From positions 1-64,000 of the forward strand of contig NZ_GL883677.1 in NCBI RefSeq assembly GCF_000205025.1: 64,000 bases of DNA. Direction: 5' to 3'. This document shows positions 53,436 through 64,000 of this stretch, piece by piece. The notes beneath the pieces are model-generated. The model saw only the letters and a list, made by a program, of their open reading frames with translations. It searched no databases and was not told where the DNA came from. Positions within the stretch are counted from its first letter, which is position 1. Each line of letters opens with the position of its first letter. This DNA comes from Parasutterella excrementihominis YIT 11859. Its GTDB lineage: Bacteria; Pseudomonadota; Gammaproteobacteria; Burkholderiales; Burkholderiaceae_F. The translations under genes and the position numbers were made by a program.

Positions 53436-54485
53436 ATGTCTGAAGAAAAGAAACACTATCAACGTCCTCTGAATTTCAAGACCGGAAAAGTCGAAATGAA
53501 CTTCGGTGCCGGCGGCAAAGCCAGTGCTCAGCTCATTGCCGACCTCTTCGCTAAAAACTTCTCCAACGAGTTCCTTGATCAAGGCGATGACGGCGCCAGA
53601 CTTCCTCAGCCTAAAGGCGAACTTGTTATGGCCACTGACTCGCATGTCGTAAGCCCTATTTTCTTTGCGGGAGGCGATATCGGAGGCCTCTCCATTCACG
53701 GTACGGTTAACGACGTAGCCGTTTGCGGTGCTACGCCTCTCTACATTTCCTGCGGCTTTATTTTGGAAGAAGGCTTCCCCTTGAGTGACCTCAAACGCAT
53801 CGTGGAGAGTATGGCCGCTGCCGCTAAAGAAGCCGGCGTCAAAATCGTGACCGGCGACACCAAGGTCGTCGAACGCGGCAAAGCCGACGGCATTTACATC
53901 AACACCTGCGGCGTAGGCGTCCTGCCTGAAGGCGTTCGTCTCTCGGGCGCCAACTGCCGTCCGGGCGATGTCATCGCGATCTCCGGTGATATCGGAGACC
54001 ATGGCGTAGCCGTCATGAGCCAGCGCGTGAACTTAGGGTTTGAAACCGGTGTCGTGAGCGACTCCGCAAGCCTGAACCGTCTGACCGAAAAACTCGTGGC
54101 AGAAATTCCGTCCCTTCGCTGCATGCGCGATCCGACACGAGGCGGACTCGGAACCACGCTGAATGAAATCGCTAAGCAGTCTTCCGTTGGCATGGTTCTT
54201 GAAGAGGACAAGATCCCGGTTAAAGAATCCGTAGAAGCCGCCTGCGAATTTTTAGGTCTCGACCCGCTCTACGTCGCCAATGAGGGTAAGGTCATTGCCA
54301 TCTGCGCACCTGAAGAGGCAGAAAAGATGCTTCAAATCATGAGAGACGATCCTCTTGGCAAGAATGCTCAGATCATCGGCCGCTGCATCGAAGATGAAAA
54401 TCACTTCGTCCAAATGGAAACAGGATTCGGCGGCGTCCGCATGGTGGACTGGCTGACAGGCGAACAACTCCCTCGAATTTGTTAA
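53436..54485 (+). CDS. hypE: Carbamoyl-dehydratase HypE
   Basis: 349 aa PurM/AIR-synthase-like ATPase that dehydrates the carbamoyl group on its C-terminal cysteine to give cyanide. The terminal PRIC sequence (Cys349) is intact. N-terminal GAGGKASAQLIADLF and GDDGARL and the DPTRGGLGTTLNEIA segment match the family. Last gene of the hyp set. Confidence 0.95.
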   Translation: MSEEKKHYQRPLNFKTGKVEMNFGAGGKASAQLIADLFAKNFSNEFLDQGDDGARLPQPKGELVMATDSHVVSPIFFAGGDIGGLSIHGTVNDVAVCGATPLYISCGFILEEGFPLSDLKRIVESMAAAAKEAGVKIVTGDTKVVERGKADGIYINTCGVGVLPEGVRLSGANCRPGDVIAISGDIGDHGVAVMSQRVNLGFETGVVSDSASLNRLTEKLVAEIPSLRCMRDPTRGGLGTTLNEIAKQSSVGMVLEEDKIPVKESVEAACEFLGLDPLYVANEGKVIAICAPEEAEKMLQIMRDDPLGKNAQIIGRCIEDENHFVQMETGFGGVRMVDWLTGEQLPRIC

Positions 54486-54567
54486 ACTCTGAATAAGCAC
54501 GGCTTTCGTGATACTTTGGGTTGAGTCGTGCGCTCCAAATAATTGAAAAATAGGTAAGGAGACTCAG

Positions 54568-55230
54568 TTGGTTAAACCGCAGACGATCTTATTGGTGGAC
54601 GATCACTCGCTTATTACGACGGCCATGTCTGCTCTTTTGCAAAGCATGTATCCGGACGTGCAGATTCACGTCGGAGCGACGGCAAAAGAGGCTGTTGAGT
54701 TGGCTGAAAAATACGGCGACTCCGCTGATCTGATGATTCTTGACCTCGGCCTGCCTGACTCTCAAGGCACCGATCTCTTAGTACGACTTTTACAAAATTA
54801 TCCGGCGCTCAAAATTCTGGTCCTCTCCGGCAACTGTGATCCGGACAGCATCCTCAAAGCACTCTCCGCAGGTGCCGCCGGCTACGTACCGAAGACACTT
54901 GACGCCAACCTGCTTAAGAGCACGATCAATTTCGTTCTCGAGGGCGGTGTCTACATTCCCTCGAAGATTCTCTCTCAGCAGCAGTCGATGGGAATGAGCC
55001 CTCAGCAGCCGGTTGTCAATCCCTCTTCAAAGGTTCACTTGACTACTCGTCAGTGTCAGGTATTGAAGCTTTTGAGCCAGGGCGATTCCATCAAGACGAT
55101 TTGCCGCAAGATGGATCTTTCCGAGGGTACGATTAAAACCCATGTTACGGCCCTTTATCGCGCTTTTGACGCACGAAACCGTACGGAAGCACTCATTGCT
55201 GCCCGACGCAACGGCTTTAACGTAGATTAG
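54568..55230 (+). CDS. NarL/FixJ-type response regulator without adjacent kinase
   Basis: 220 aa. Receiver domain (residues 1-125) with acidic DD at 11-12, phospho-acceptor D59 (LMILDLGLPD) and conserved Lys in YVPKTLDA. LuxR-type HTH at the C-terminus (about 152-215: LTTRQCQVLKLLSQGDSIKTICRKMDLSEGTIKTHV). The start is TTG with a GGAG site; no ATG fits. No histidine kinase gene lies nearby. Position just after hypE makes hydrogenase regulation possible but unproven. Confidence 0.85.
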   Translation: MVKPQTILLVDDHSLITTAMSALLQSMYPDVQIHVGATAKEAVELAEKYGDSADLMILDLGLPDSQGTDLLVRLLQNYPALKILVLSGNCDPDSILKALSAGAAGYVPKTLDANLLKSTINFVLEGGVYIPSKILSQQQSMGMSPQQPVVNPSSKVHLTTRQCQVLKLLSQGDSIKTICRKMDLSEGTIKTHVTALYRAFDARNRTEALIAARRNGFNVD

Positions 55231-55252
55231 TTTTTAGAGCCTCTACTAACGC

Positions 55253-55290
55253 AAAACCTCTGATACCGAGTTCGGTTCAGAGGTTTTCTT
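55253..55290 (+). terminator. Rho-independent terminator after the response regulator
   Basis: AAAACCTCTGA/TCAGAGGTTTT stem of 11 bp with a 13-base loop, closing the regulator gene transcript. Confidence 0.75.
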
Positions 55291-55308
55291 ATGCGCTTTA
55301 AGTGAAGA

Positions 55309-55641
55309 TTACTTGGCAGCGGCCTCTTTAACTTTAGCTTCTTTAGCCTTGCCTTCATCAGCAGCTTTTTCTTCAGCCTTAGCTTCTTTGCCGCCTTCTT
55401 TGTATTCGGCTGCTTGGGCCTTGGCGTTCTCTTTAGCTTCCTGAGCCAAGATCAGCTTCTCTTTCTTAGCTTTCAGATCGGCAGCTGCAACATCAAGTTT
55501 TGCAGTCAGGTTGGCCAGGAACTTCTCAGCCATTTCGATGTGTTCGATCTTACGGGCCTTTTTGGCTTTCTTCAGATCAGCGACAACGGCGAGAATGCGT
55601 TTTTCAATCTTTTTGGCCTGTTTGGCGGATGTCTTTTTCAT
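55309..55641 (-). CDS. Lys/Ala-rich coiled protein of unknown function
   Basis: 110 aa from the ATG opening MKKTSAKQAKK, which has an AAGGAGA ribosome site (the frame opens 13 codons earlier). Almost half Lys and Ala with many Glu, predicted helical. The C-terminal third (AKAEEKAADEGKAKEAKVKEAAAK) resembles histone-H1-like or alanine/lysine-rich bacterial DNA-binding tails, but no domain is recognised. It overlaps the end of the DUF805 gene by 38 bases. Confidence 0.65.
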   Translation of the reverse strand: MKKTSAKQAKKIEKRILAVVADLKKAKKARKIEHIEMAEKFLANLTAKLDVAAADLKAKKEKLILAQEAKENAKAQAAEYKEGGKEAKAEEKAADEGKAKEAKVKEAAAK

Positions 55642-56161
55642 TTTGTGTCTCCTTGCTGTTAGGTACTTTCTCTTGTTCAATAATTTCTTTCTGCTCTTTT
55701 TCGAACAATTCTTCGCGTCTTTTTACTGCCGGTTCAAAAGGCATCGGAGGCGGCGTCAAATACTCAATGCCGTCAATTAACGGAGGCACTGTTTTCGCTC
55801 GCAGATTCTTCGAAGGCAGACGCTCGGTCGTTCCGTACTTGTTCGGCTGTGCCGGATCAGGAGCCCAGCACATGACAAAAAAGCAAATCGGAGGAACTAT
55901 AGCAGGAAAAACCCACCAACCCGAATATCCGCAGTCATGTAATCGGCGAATAAACAATAGAACGGAAGGAATTGATGTTAAAGCCGCATAAATCGGCAGG
56001 ACGATCGGAAAACCGGTGAAAAGCAAATCAATGCCTGCCGCCAGCGCAAGAAAGATGCATTGAAAAAATACGAAGCTCCACACTTCGACTCTTCCTGCGC
56101 GTCCGTGGAAATCCTCCACATGGCTGACGGAAAAAATAAACCAACGAAATGCAATCTTCAT
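55604..56161 (-). CDS. DUF805-family inner-membrane protein
   Basis: 185 aa with about four hydrophobic helices. The family signature GRAGRVEVWSFVFFQCIF near the N-terminus and FIRRLHDCGYSGWWV in the middle match DUF805 (YhaH-like). The C-terminal 65 residues are polar and end in a Glu/Lys-rich stretch, longer than usual. Function unknown. Confidence 0.8.
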   Translation of the reverse strand: MKIAFRWFIFSVSHVEDFHGRAGRVEVWSFVFFQCIFLALAAGIDLLFTGFPIVLPIYAALTSIPSVLLFIRRLHDCGYSGWWVFPAIVPPICFFVMCWAPDPAQPNKYGTTERLPSKNLRAKTVPPLIDGIEYLTPPPMPFEPAVKRREELFEKEQKEIIEQEKVPNSKETQNEKDIRQTGQKD

Positions 56162-56249
56162 TCAACAAATCCCCTTAAGACTTCCATCTTAGGAGGATGA
56201 CGAATTATTCGGCTGTTTGATTACCCGATTAGGTCTATCCAAAAAGCAA

Positions 56250-56280
56250 GGGGGCCGAAGCCCCCTCTCTTTAGAACAAT
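56250..56280 (-). terminator. Terminator of the yajC-secD-secF transcripts
   Basis: On the minus strand GGGGGC-UUCG-GCCCCC is followed by a U-rich tail (TTGCTTTTT), after the secF stop. The reverse read also has a T-rich tail and could serve the plus strand. Confidence 0.8.
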
Positions 56281-56292
56281 ATCCGAACGGAA

Positions 56293-57228
56293 TTACGGAA
56301 CCATATCGGAGATTTCGTCTTTGCGAACCTTCTTCACCAAGTCCTCGCGTTTGACTCCTAAGTACAAGGCAATCGCAGCGGACACGAACACAGAAGAATA
56401 AACGCCCAGCAAAATACCGATGGTCAGAGCCAGCGCGAAGTAATGCAGAGCCGGACCGCCGAAGAAGAACATCGACAGCGTAACCATCAAGGTCGAGCTG
56501 TGAGTGATCACCGTACGGGAAATGGTCTGCGTAATCGCGGTATCGACGATTTCCACCGGCGTGCCTTTACGGATCTTACGGAAGCATTCACGACAGCGGT
56601 CGAAAATAATCACGGACTCGTTGACCGAGTAACCCAAAACCGCAAGAACGGCCGCCAGGACCGGCAGAGAAAATTCCCACTGGAACAGCGAGAAGACACC
56701 GAGCACCAGGAAAACGTCGTGCATATTCGCGATAATGGCCGCAACAGCGAACTTCCATTCGAAACGGAAGGCCAAGTAAATCATGATACCGACGATCACC
56801 AGGAGCAGAGCCGTCAGACCGTCGGTAGCGAGTTCTTCACCGACCTGCGGTCCCACGAATTCCGTGCGGCGCAGCTGAGCTTCCGGAGCTTTCTCATGAA
56901 TGACTTTCATGACTTCTTCGCTCATCTGAGCAGAAGTCTTGTTGCCTTTCAGAGGAAGCCGGATCTGAGCGTCGCGGGCTGTACCGAAGTTCACGACCTG
57001 GACTTCACCGCCCGTGGCTTTTTCCAAGTCCACGCGCAGCTCCTGCACCGGAACGGCATCCGGGTAGTTGACTTCCATCACCAAACCGCCGGTGAACTCA
57101 ATGGAGAAAGCCAAACCGCGAACGACCAAGAGCCCAATCGCAATAAAGAAAGAAATAAACGAAATCGCGTTCAGTATCTTGGAATACTTCATGAACGGAA
57201 TCGTTTTGTGGATTCTAAATAGTTCCAT
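56293..57228 (-). CDS. secF: Protein translocase subunit SecF
   Basis: 311 aa, six helices, RND-like fold. Conserved FSIEFTGGLVMEVNY near residue 27 and YSVNESVIIFDRCRE (about 200-214) identify it. With SecD it pulls translocating proteins into the periplasm using the proton gradient. An AAGGAG site precedes the ATG, 2 bases after secD. Confidence 0.95.
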   Translation of the reverse strand: MELFRIHKTIPFMKYSKILNAISFISFFIAIGLLVVRGLAFSIEFTGGLVMEVNYPDAVPVQELRVDLEKATGGEVQVVNFGTARDAQIRLPLKGNKTSAQMSEEVMKVIHEKAPEAQLRRTEFVGPQVGEELATDGLTALLLVIVGIMIYLAFRFEWKFAVAAIIANMHDVFLVLGVFSLFQWEFSLPVLAAVLAVLGYSVNESVIIFDRCRECFRKIRKGTPVEIVDTAITQTISRTVITHSSTLMVTLSMFFFGGPALHYFALALTIGILLGVYSSVFVSAAIALYLGVKREDLVKKVRKDEISDMVP

Positions 57229-57230
57229 GG

Positions 57231-59129
57231 TTAAGCTCCTTTCGCCGTTGACTTGTCGGCGTCAGGACGCCAAATTTGACCGATAGAAAGCGAAGTGAGT
57301 TTCTTGCGGCGCCCGTACCAGAGGTTGACGAGTGCGCGGGACACCATCACGGACGTGAAGATAGAGGTCAAGATACCTAAGCAGTGAACCACCGCGAAGC
57401 CTCTGACCGGGCCGGAACCGAAAATCAACAGCGCGATACCGGCGATCAAGCTCGTAATGTTGGAGTCCAAAATCGTGTTGAACGCCATATCGTAGCCCTC
57501 TTTGATCGCCTGCTGCGGCGTACGGTTTTCACGCAGCTCTTCACGAATACGTTCGTTAATCAGCACGTTCGCGTCCACAGCCATACCGAGTGTCAGCGCC
57601 ATAGCAGCAATACCCGGCAGGGTCAGTGTTGCCTGCAGCATCGAGAGGATGGCAACCAGCAGGAACAGGTTGCAGGTCAAAGCGATCGCAGAGAACACAC
57701 CGAAGAGGTGGTAGTAGATGACCATGAACACGGAAACTGCGATGAAGCCCCACAGCGTGGATTCGAAACCGGCTTTAATGTTTGCGGCACCCAAGCTCGG
57801 ACCGACCAGACGTTCTTCAATGATTTCCATCGGAGCGGCCAAGGAACCGGCACGAAGCAGCAAGGCGGTGTCCGTGGCTTCAACCGTAGTCATACGGCCG
57901 GAAATTTGAACGCGTCCGCCGCCGATTTCCTGACGGATTACGGGAGCCGTCACGACTTCGCCCTTACCCTTTTCAAACAGGATAATGGCCATGCGTTTGC
58001 CGACGTTTTCACGAGTGACGTCTTTGAAAATACGTGCGCCCTTAGCATCCAGCGTCAGGTTAACCGTCGGCTCGTGCGTCTGGTTGTCAAAGCCCGGCTG
58101 AGCGTCATTGAGGTTGTCACCGGTCAGGACGACCTGACGTTTAACCAGAATGTCGCGGCCTTCACGGTCTTTAAAGCGCTCGGTACCGAAAGGAACCGTG
58201 CCCTGAGAAAGCTGGGCCAGCGCTTCGGGACTGTCGTCGACCATACGCACTTCAAGCGTTGCGGTACGACCTAAGATGTCCTTGGCTTTAGCCGTGTCCT
58301 GAACACCCGGGAGCTGAACCACAATACGGTCTGCACCCTGCTGAGCGATCACAGGTTCGGCCACGCCGAGTTCGTTGATTCGGTTATGCAGAGTCGCCAC
58401 GTTCTGCTTCAAAGCGTAGGACTGAACGTCGCTCATCGCTTTCTGAGACATCGTAGCGCGAATCATGAACTTGCCGTTCTGATCTTCTTTCGCAAAGGTG
58501 AGATCGGTCTGACGGTTACGGAGAACATCCATAGCCGCTTCAAGATCCTGCTCATTGCGGAAAGAGATTTCAAGTGTGTCGCCGACACGGACAATACCGG
58601 CATGACGGATCTTATGGTCACGAAGCAGTGTTCTGACTTCGCCGGTCGCAGCTTCAATGCGTTTTGTCACGGCCGCCTTCATGTCAACGGCGAGCAGGAA
58701 GTGCACACCGCCGCGAAGGTCAAGACCGAGATACATCGGAAGCGCGTTGATCTTAAGCAGCCAAGTCGGAGTATTCGGAACGAGGTTAAGCGCGACGATA
58801 TAAGAAGGATCGGCAGGGTCCGGATTCAGTGCTTTTTCAAGCACGTCGCGGGAGCGAAGCTGAAGTTCGCCGTCTGTCGGAGCAAAACGTACGCGAACCG
58901 AGTTCTGCTGAGCGCCCTGCTCAAAGAAAACGCCGTTGGGTTTGATTTGAGCGGCGGCAAGTGCGTCTTCAACCGTCTTTAACGTCTGTTCGGTTACTTT
59001 AACCGTTGCCTTACCCGGGCTGACCTGAACGGCCGGAGACTCACCGTAGAAATTGGGGAGCGTATATACCGCTGCGACGATCAAAATCACCGCAATCAAT
59101 ATATATTTCCAAAGAGGGTATCGATTCAT
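57231..59129 (-). CDS. secD: Protein translocase subunit SecD
   Basis: 632 aa (E. coli 615). LGLDLRGGVHFLLAVDM (about residues 133-149) and the C-terminal GMAVDANVLINERIREELR are the SecD signatures, with a large periplasmic P1 domain between the first two helices. A 7-bp inverted repeat (TGCCGGC/GCCGGCA, 59141-59158) lies in its leader. Confidence 0.95.
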   Translation of the reverse strand: MNRYPLWKYILIAVILIVAAVYTLPNFYGESPAVQVSPGKATVKVTEQTLKTVEDALAAAQIKPNGVFFEQGAQQNSVRVRFAPTDGELQLRSRDVLEKALNPDPADPSYIVALNLVPNTPTWLLKINALPMYLGLDLRGGVHFLLAVDMKAAVTKRIEAATGEVRTLLRDHKIRHAGIVRVGDTLEISFRNEQDLEAAMDVLRNRQTDLTFAKEDQNGKFMIRATMSQKAMSDVQSYALKQNVATLHNRINELGVAEPVIAQQGADRIVVQLPGVQDTAKAKDILGRTATLEVRMVDDSPEALAQLSQGTVPFGTERFKDREGRDILVKRQVVLTGDNLNDAQPGFDNQTHEPTVNLTLDAKGARIFKDVTRENVGKRMAIILFEKGKGEVVTAPVIRQEIGGGRVQISGRMTTVEATDTALLLRAGSLAAPMEIIEERLVGPSLGAANIKAGFESTLWGFIAVSVFMVIYYHLFGVFSAIALTCNLFLLVAILSMLQATLTLPGIAAMALTLGMAVDANVLINERIREELRENRTPQQAIKEGYDMAFNTILDSNITSLIAGIALLIFGSGPVRGFAVVHCLGILTSIFTSVMVSRALVNLWYGRRKKLTSLSIGQIWRPDADKSTAKGA

Positions 59130-59180
59130 AACTATCGTTGTGCCGGCTTACGCCGGCACATAAAGGTAGGTACAACACAA

Positions 59181-59210
59181 ACGACCGTCTCAAAAAGCGG
59201 GAACGGTCGT
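59181..59210 (-). terminator. Hairpin between yajC and secD
   Basis: An 8-bp stem ACGACCGT/ACGGTCGT with a 14-base loop. On the minus strand it is followed by TTGTGTTG, so it may partly end yajC transcripts. Confidence 0.45.
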
Positions 59211-59233
59211 CCTATCAAGCTATCACTTGAAAA

Positions 59234-59584
59234 TTAGAACTTGACCGTGCCTTTGGGGAGAACAGCCTGAATTGCAACGCGCTGGAAAGTGATGACAACG
59301 GGTTTGTCGTCAACAGCAGCAATCTGAAGGTTGATGTAGTTCTCATCGGCAGCAACAATCTTGCCGCAGATACCGCCGGCAGTGATCACTTCATTTCCGG
59401 TGGTAAGAGAATCGATCATCTTCTTGTGTTCTTTCTGACGTTTCTGCTGAGGACGGATCAAAAGGAACCAGAAAACGGCAAAAATGAGGATCATTACGCC
59501 GAAAGACGAGAACATGCTTTCAAGTCCGCCGGGCTGCGCAGCAGCGCCGGAGGCTGCCTGTGCATATGCTTCAGAAATAAACAA
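59234..59584 (-). CDS. yajC: Preprotein translocase accessory subunit YajC
   Basis: 116 aa with one membrane helix (VMILIFAVFWFLLIRPQQKRQKEHKKM, about residues 30-55) and the conserved LTTGNEVITAGGICGKI segment. The start is TTG with a GGAG site six bases upstream. Usual gene order tgt-yajC-secD-secF is kept, but a 275-base gap separates it from tgt. Confidence 0.93.
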   Translation of the reverse strand: MFISEAYAQAASGAAAQPGGLESMFSSFGVMILIFAVFWFLLIRPQQKRQKEHKKMIDSLTTGNEVITAGGICGKIVAADENYINLQIAAVDDKPVVITFQRVAIQAVLPKGTVKF

Positions 59585-59859
59585 TTTAAAACTCCAACTG
59601 TGAGATATGGGTTCACTGAGGGCAGTGAAAATTTTTCGACGTCCAGTGCTAAGGTCTCTTAAGAATTTCTTCTGTAAATCCGAGTCCTGTCACGGTTCCC
59701 TTTGCCTCTCAAAAGAATGCAAAGGGCAATCCGGGCGCGCCCCGCCCTTTTCAAACTTTGTATTCTACTTTCTTTCGCTTAAGTTGAGCTTGCAGAAATC
59801 GGGCAATCTTATAAAAAACTCAGTAAATTCACGGAGTTCGTGGAAATTGCCCGAAGTTA
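59585..59859 (-). promoter_or_regulatory. Structured 275-base leader between tgt and yajC
   Basis: Non-coding. Just after the tgt stop, CGGGCAAT/ATTGCCCG (59800-59807 with 59846-59853) can pair. Further on, the segment at 59719-59727 can pair either with 59744-59750 (AAAGGGC/GCCCTTT, enclosing the GC palindrome GGGCGCGCCC and followed by a T-rich stretch) or with 59698-59705 (GCAAAGGG/CCCTTTGC). The two pairings exclude each other, as in attenuators. Confidence 0.4.
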
Positions 59860-62054
<2,195 letters not shown>

Positions 62055-62086
62055 GGCTTGACCGGCCAATTGCAAAAAGTGAAAAG

Positions 62087-62662
62087 TTAAATAATGTGGG
62101 GTTTCCCGGGAGGATCGTTGACGTAAGTCACTTCCAAAATCTCAAGTTTCTTTACGCCTTTCGGTGTCGGCAGAAGCACGGTGTCTCCCTCAAAATGTTT
62201 GAGGAAAACTCGCGCGATCGGAGAGATCCAGGAAACATCTCCTACCGAGGCATCAGCCTCGTCGATCCCGACAATACGAATCTTGGATTCATCGCCCTGC
62301 TCATTGGCATAAACGATGGTGGCGCCGAAGAAGATCTGATCTGTCGGCGGTCTTTTATCGATATCGATGACCTCGCTCGCCTCGATTCGCTTATTCAGGA
62401 AGCGGATGCGGCGGTCGATTTCACGCAGACGCTGTTTGCCGTACTGGTAGTCGGCGTTTTCGCTGCGATCGCCGTTGGAAGCCGCCCAAGCAACGACATT
62501 CACGACGTTCGGGCGCTCGACTAAAACCAGGTTCTTGCGCTCATCAAGAAGCCGGTTGTAGCAGGCGCGCGTCATATAGTTCTTTGTCCCGTGAATCTCG
62601 GGAATTTTGACTTCTTCTTCGTCGTCTTCGTCGATATCTTTGAATTCAAGATCTTCGTTCAT
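62087..62662 (-). CDS. greB: Transcription elongation factor GreB
   Basis: 191 aa. The coiled coil that enters the RNA polymerase channel includes NGDRSENADYQYGKQRLREIDRRIRFL (about residues 63-90), with the acidic tip pair in SENAD. The basic extension and YGKxRLREID wording favour GreB over GreA. An acidic N-terminal extension of about 25 residues (EDLEFKDIDEDDEEEVKIPE) is unusual. It rescues backtracked polymerase by transcript cleavage. Confidence 0.9.
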   Translation of the reverse strand: MNEDLEFKDIDEDDEEEVKIPEIHGTKNYMTRACYNRLLDERKNLVLVERPNVVNVVAWAASNGDRSENADYQYGKQRLREIDRRIRFLNKRIEASEVIDIDKRPPTDQIFFGATIVYANEQGDESKIRIVGIDEADASVGDVSWISPIARVFLKHFEGDTVLLPTPKGVKKLEILEVTYVNDPPGKPHII

Positions 62663-62782
62663 TTTTAAAGCTCGATGAACAGATGAAATGATTTAAATCC
62701 CGCGTCTGAACCAAACAGCTTTTACGAAGTTTTTACTGCGTTTCTTCGATGAGCTGTCACTGTCCTTCCGCACTAAAAATAG

Positions 62783-62804
62783 AGAGACCGCGGAAGCGGC
62801 CTCT
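62783..62804 (-). terminator. Terminator of ftsH
   Basis: On the minus strand AGAGGCCGC-TTCC-GCGGTCTCT (one G-U pair) is followed by CTATTTTT, 20 bases after the ftsH stop. Confidence 0.75.
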
Positions 62805-62822
62805 TCTATTGCAATCGTTATT

Positions 62823-64000
62823 TTAGGCTTTAGGACGATCGTCGGAATCCTTCGGCTTATCTTCCGGTTTCACTTCCTCGGAAGGAGCTTCAGCCAGTTT
62901 AGCGTTCGCTTCAGGTTCAGGCGACTCGGTCTGCGGAGCCTGCTCCGTCTTCTTTTCTGCCGGAGCTGCCTGAGCGGTCTGTTCTCCTTCAGCCGGCTGA
63001 GCCGCTTCTTCGTTCTTTCTGCGAACCTTGCTCAGCTGCTTGGGAGGACGCGGATCCTTACCGTTCATGATGTCGTCGATCTGCTCGGCGTCAATGGTTT
63101 CCCATTCGAGCAGAGCGTGCGCCATCTTGTGCATTTCTTCCTGATGAGACTCGATGAGCTTACGGGCAATTGCGTACTGTTCGTCAATAATGCGGCGAAC
63201 TTCTGCATCGACCTTTTCCATCGTGCTCTCGGAGATATGCTTGGACTGAGTCACGGAGCGGCCGAGGAACACTTCGTTCTCGTTTTCACCGTAAACCATC
63301 GGGCCCATCACATCGCTCATGCCGTAGCGGACGACCATGTCGCGAGCCATCTGAGTGGCGCGTTCAAAGTCATTAGACGCACCCGTTGTCATTTGATGCA
63401 TGAAAACTTCTTCGGCAATACGTCCGCCGAACAGGATGGCGATACGAGAGAGCAGATACTGCTTGTCATAAGAGTAATGGTCTTCGGCAGGCAGCTGCAT
63501 CGTCAGACCCAACGCACGTCCGCGAGGAATAATCGTGACTTTGTGTACGGGGTCGCTCTTCGGCATCAGACGTGCAACCAGAGCATGGCCGGATTCGTGG
63601 TAAGCCGTGTTGCGTTTTTCGTCTTCGGACATGACCATGGCTTTGCGCTCAGCGCCCATCATGATCTTGTCTTTAGCGCGTTCGAAGTCTTCCATGGCAA
63701 CCACACGGCCGTTGCGGCGAGCGGCAAACAAGGCCGCTTCGTTCACGAGGTTAGCCAGATCGGCACCGGAGAAGCCGGGCGTACCGCGAGCGAGGACAGA
63801 CTCGTCCACGTCGGCGCCGACCGGAATCTTGCGCATGTGAACTTTCAGAATCTGTTCACGGCCGCGAATATCGGGCAGCGGAACCACGACCTGACGGTCA
63901 AAGCGGCCCGGACGCAGCAATGCGGGGTCAAGAACGTCAGGGCGGTTCGTGGCAGCGATCACGATGACGCTGCTGTTGGTGTCGAAACCGTCCATCTCGA
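62823..64000 (-). CDS. ftsH: ATP-dependent zinc metalloprotease FtsH, 3' part
   Basis: C-terminal part of the membrane-bound AAA+ protease; the N-terminal membrane segment and Walker motifs lie beyond the window, and the reading frame runs through the edge (EMDGF). Visible: [21 protein letters not shown] (second region of homology with arginine fingers), the protease zinc site HESGHA, and a long acidic/Ala/Pro-rich C-terminal tail ending [12 protein letters not shown]. It degrades SecY, LpxC and other membrane and cytosolic proteins in relatives. Confidence 0.95.
   Translation of the reverse strand, partial: EMDGFDTNSSVIVIAATNRPDVLDPALLRPGRFDRQVVVPLPDIRGREQILKVHMRKIPVGADVDESVLARGTPGFSGADLANLVNEAALFAARRNGRVVAMEDFERAKDKIMMGAERKAMVMSEDEKRNTAYHESGHALVARLMPKSDPVHKVTIIPRGRALGLTMQLPAEDHYSYDKQYLLSRIAILFGGRIAEEVFMHQMTTGASNDFERATQMARDMVVRYGMSDVMGPMVYGENENEVFLGRSVTQSKHISESTMEKVDAEVRRIIDEQYAIARKLIESHQEEMHKMAHALLEWETIDAEQIDDIMNGKDPRPPKQLSKVRRKNEEAAQPAEGEQTAQAAPAEKKTEQAPQTESPEPEANAKLAEAPSEEVKPEDKPKDSDDRPKA

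Noticed and set aside
57384-58274. Plus-strand open frame opposite secD, and similar long frames opposite tgt, nrfA-like and queA genes
   Set aside because: Their composition (His/Arg/Asn/Gln/Val-rich without hydrophobic or domain structure) is typical of antisense shadows, and the genes opposite are certain.

Overview
The window looks like a chromosomal segment of a host-associated anaerobic or microaerophilic betaproteobacterium, most likely a Burkholderiales member of the Sutterellaceae (Sutterella/Parasutterella type). This is an inference from gene content: complete System I cytochrome c maturation, multiheme cytochromes, rubrerythrin, molybdate uptake, a Tat-exported flavoprotein and a hup/hya-type hydrogenase cluster. 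Base composition looks moderate, near half G+C, and fairly even. I see no rRNA, CRISPR array, insertion sequence or prophage.

Layout. Bases 1-9.6 kb hold a 5'-truncated DXP-synthase-like transketolase, an MFS exporter with a divergent MerR regulator, a modCABD molybdate operon behind a ModE-like operator, a frameshifted Fic gene, tRNA-Ser(GCU), a small lipoprotein, rubrerythrin and an EamA transporter. From 9.7 to 14.8 kb lie two amino-acid-type ABC transporters (polar amino acid type and TrpXYZ type). From 14.8 to 19.3 kb the minus strand carries tilS, accA, an AlkA-like glycosylase and cysS. From 19.5 to 22.8 kb there is a small lipoprotein, then a Crp-type regulator, a tetraheme cytochrome c and a Tat-exported flavoprotein reductase. 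From 23 to 28.8 kb come a TPR protein, two cyclophilins, lpxH, a TatD nuclease, an ankyrin protein and an RlhA-like U32 protein.

From 28.8 to 39.7 kb the minus strand encodes a short CcmI/NrfG-like protein, an octaheme nitrite-reductase-type cytochrome, and (after a plus-strand parvulin) the complete ccmABCDEFGHI set. From 40.0 to 54.5 kb a plus-strand cluster encodes a membrane-bound uptake [NiFe] hydrogenase (hyaABC), an orphan HigA-like antitoxin, and the maturation genes hyaD-hupF-hyaE-hyaF-rubredoxin-hybE-hupK-hypA-hypB (split into two ORFs)-hypF-hypC-hypD-hypE. A NarL-type response regulator follows. From 55.3 kb to the end there are a Lys/Ala-rich protein, a DUF805 protein, secF-secD-yajC, tgt-queA, greB and the 3' part of ftsH.

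How it fits together (inference). Hydrogen oxidised in the periplasm by HyaAB would pass electrons through the HyaC cytochrome b to quinone. Periplasmic terminal reductases, namely the octaheme cytochrome and the flavoprotein/tetraheme pair, could use those electrons. The ccm genes supply heme attachment for the c-type cytochromes. The most notable points are: an octaheme cytochrome with a CXXCK fourth motif and a Tyr-X-Cys signature; a flavoprotein with a fumarate-reductase fold but without the usual fumarate-binding residues; a hydrogenase small subunit with the six-cysteine pattern of oxygen-tolerant enzymes; a HypB split into a metal-binding peptide and a GTPase; and a Fic enzyme frameshifted just before its autoinhibitory motif.
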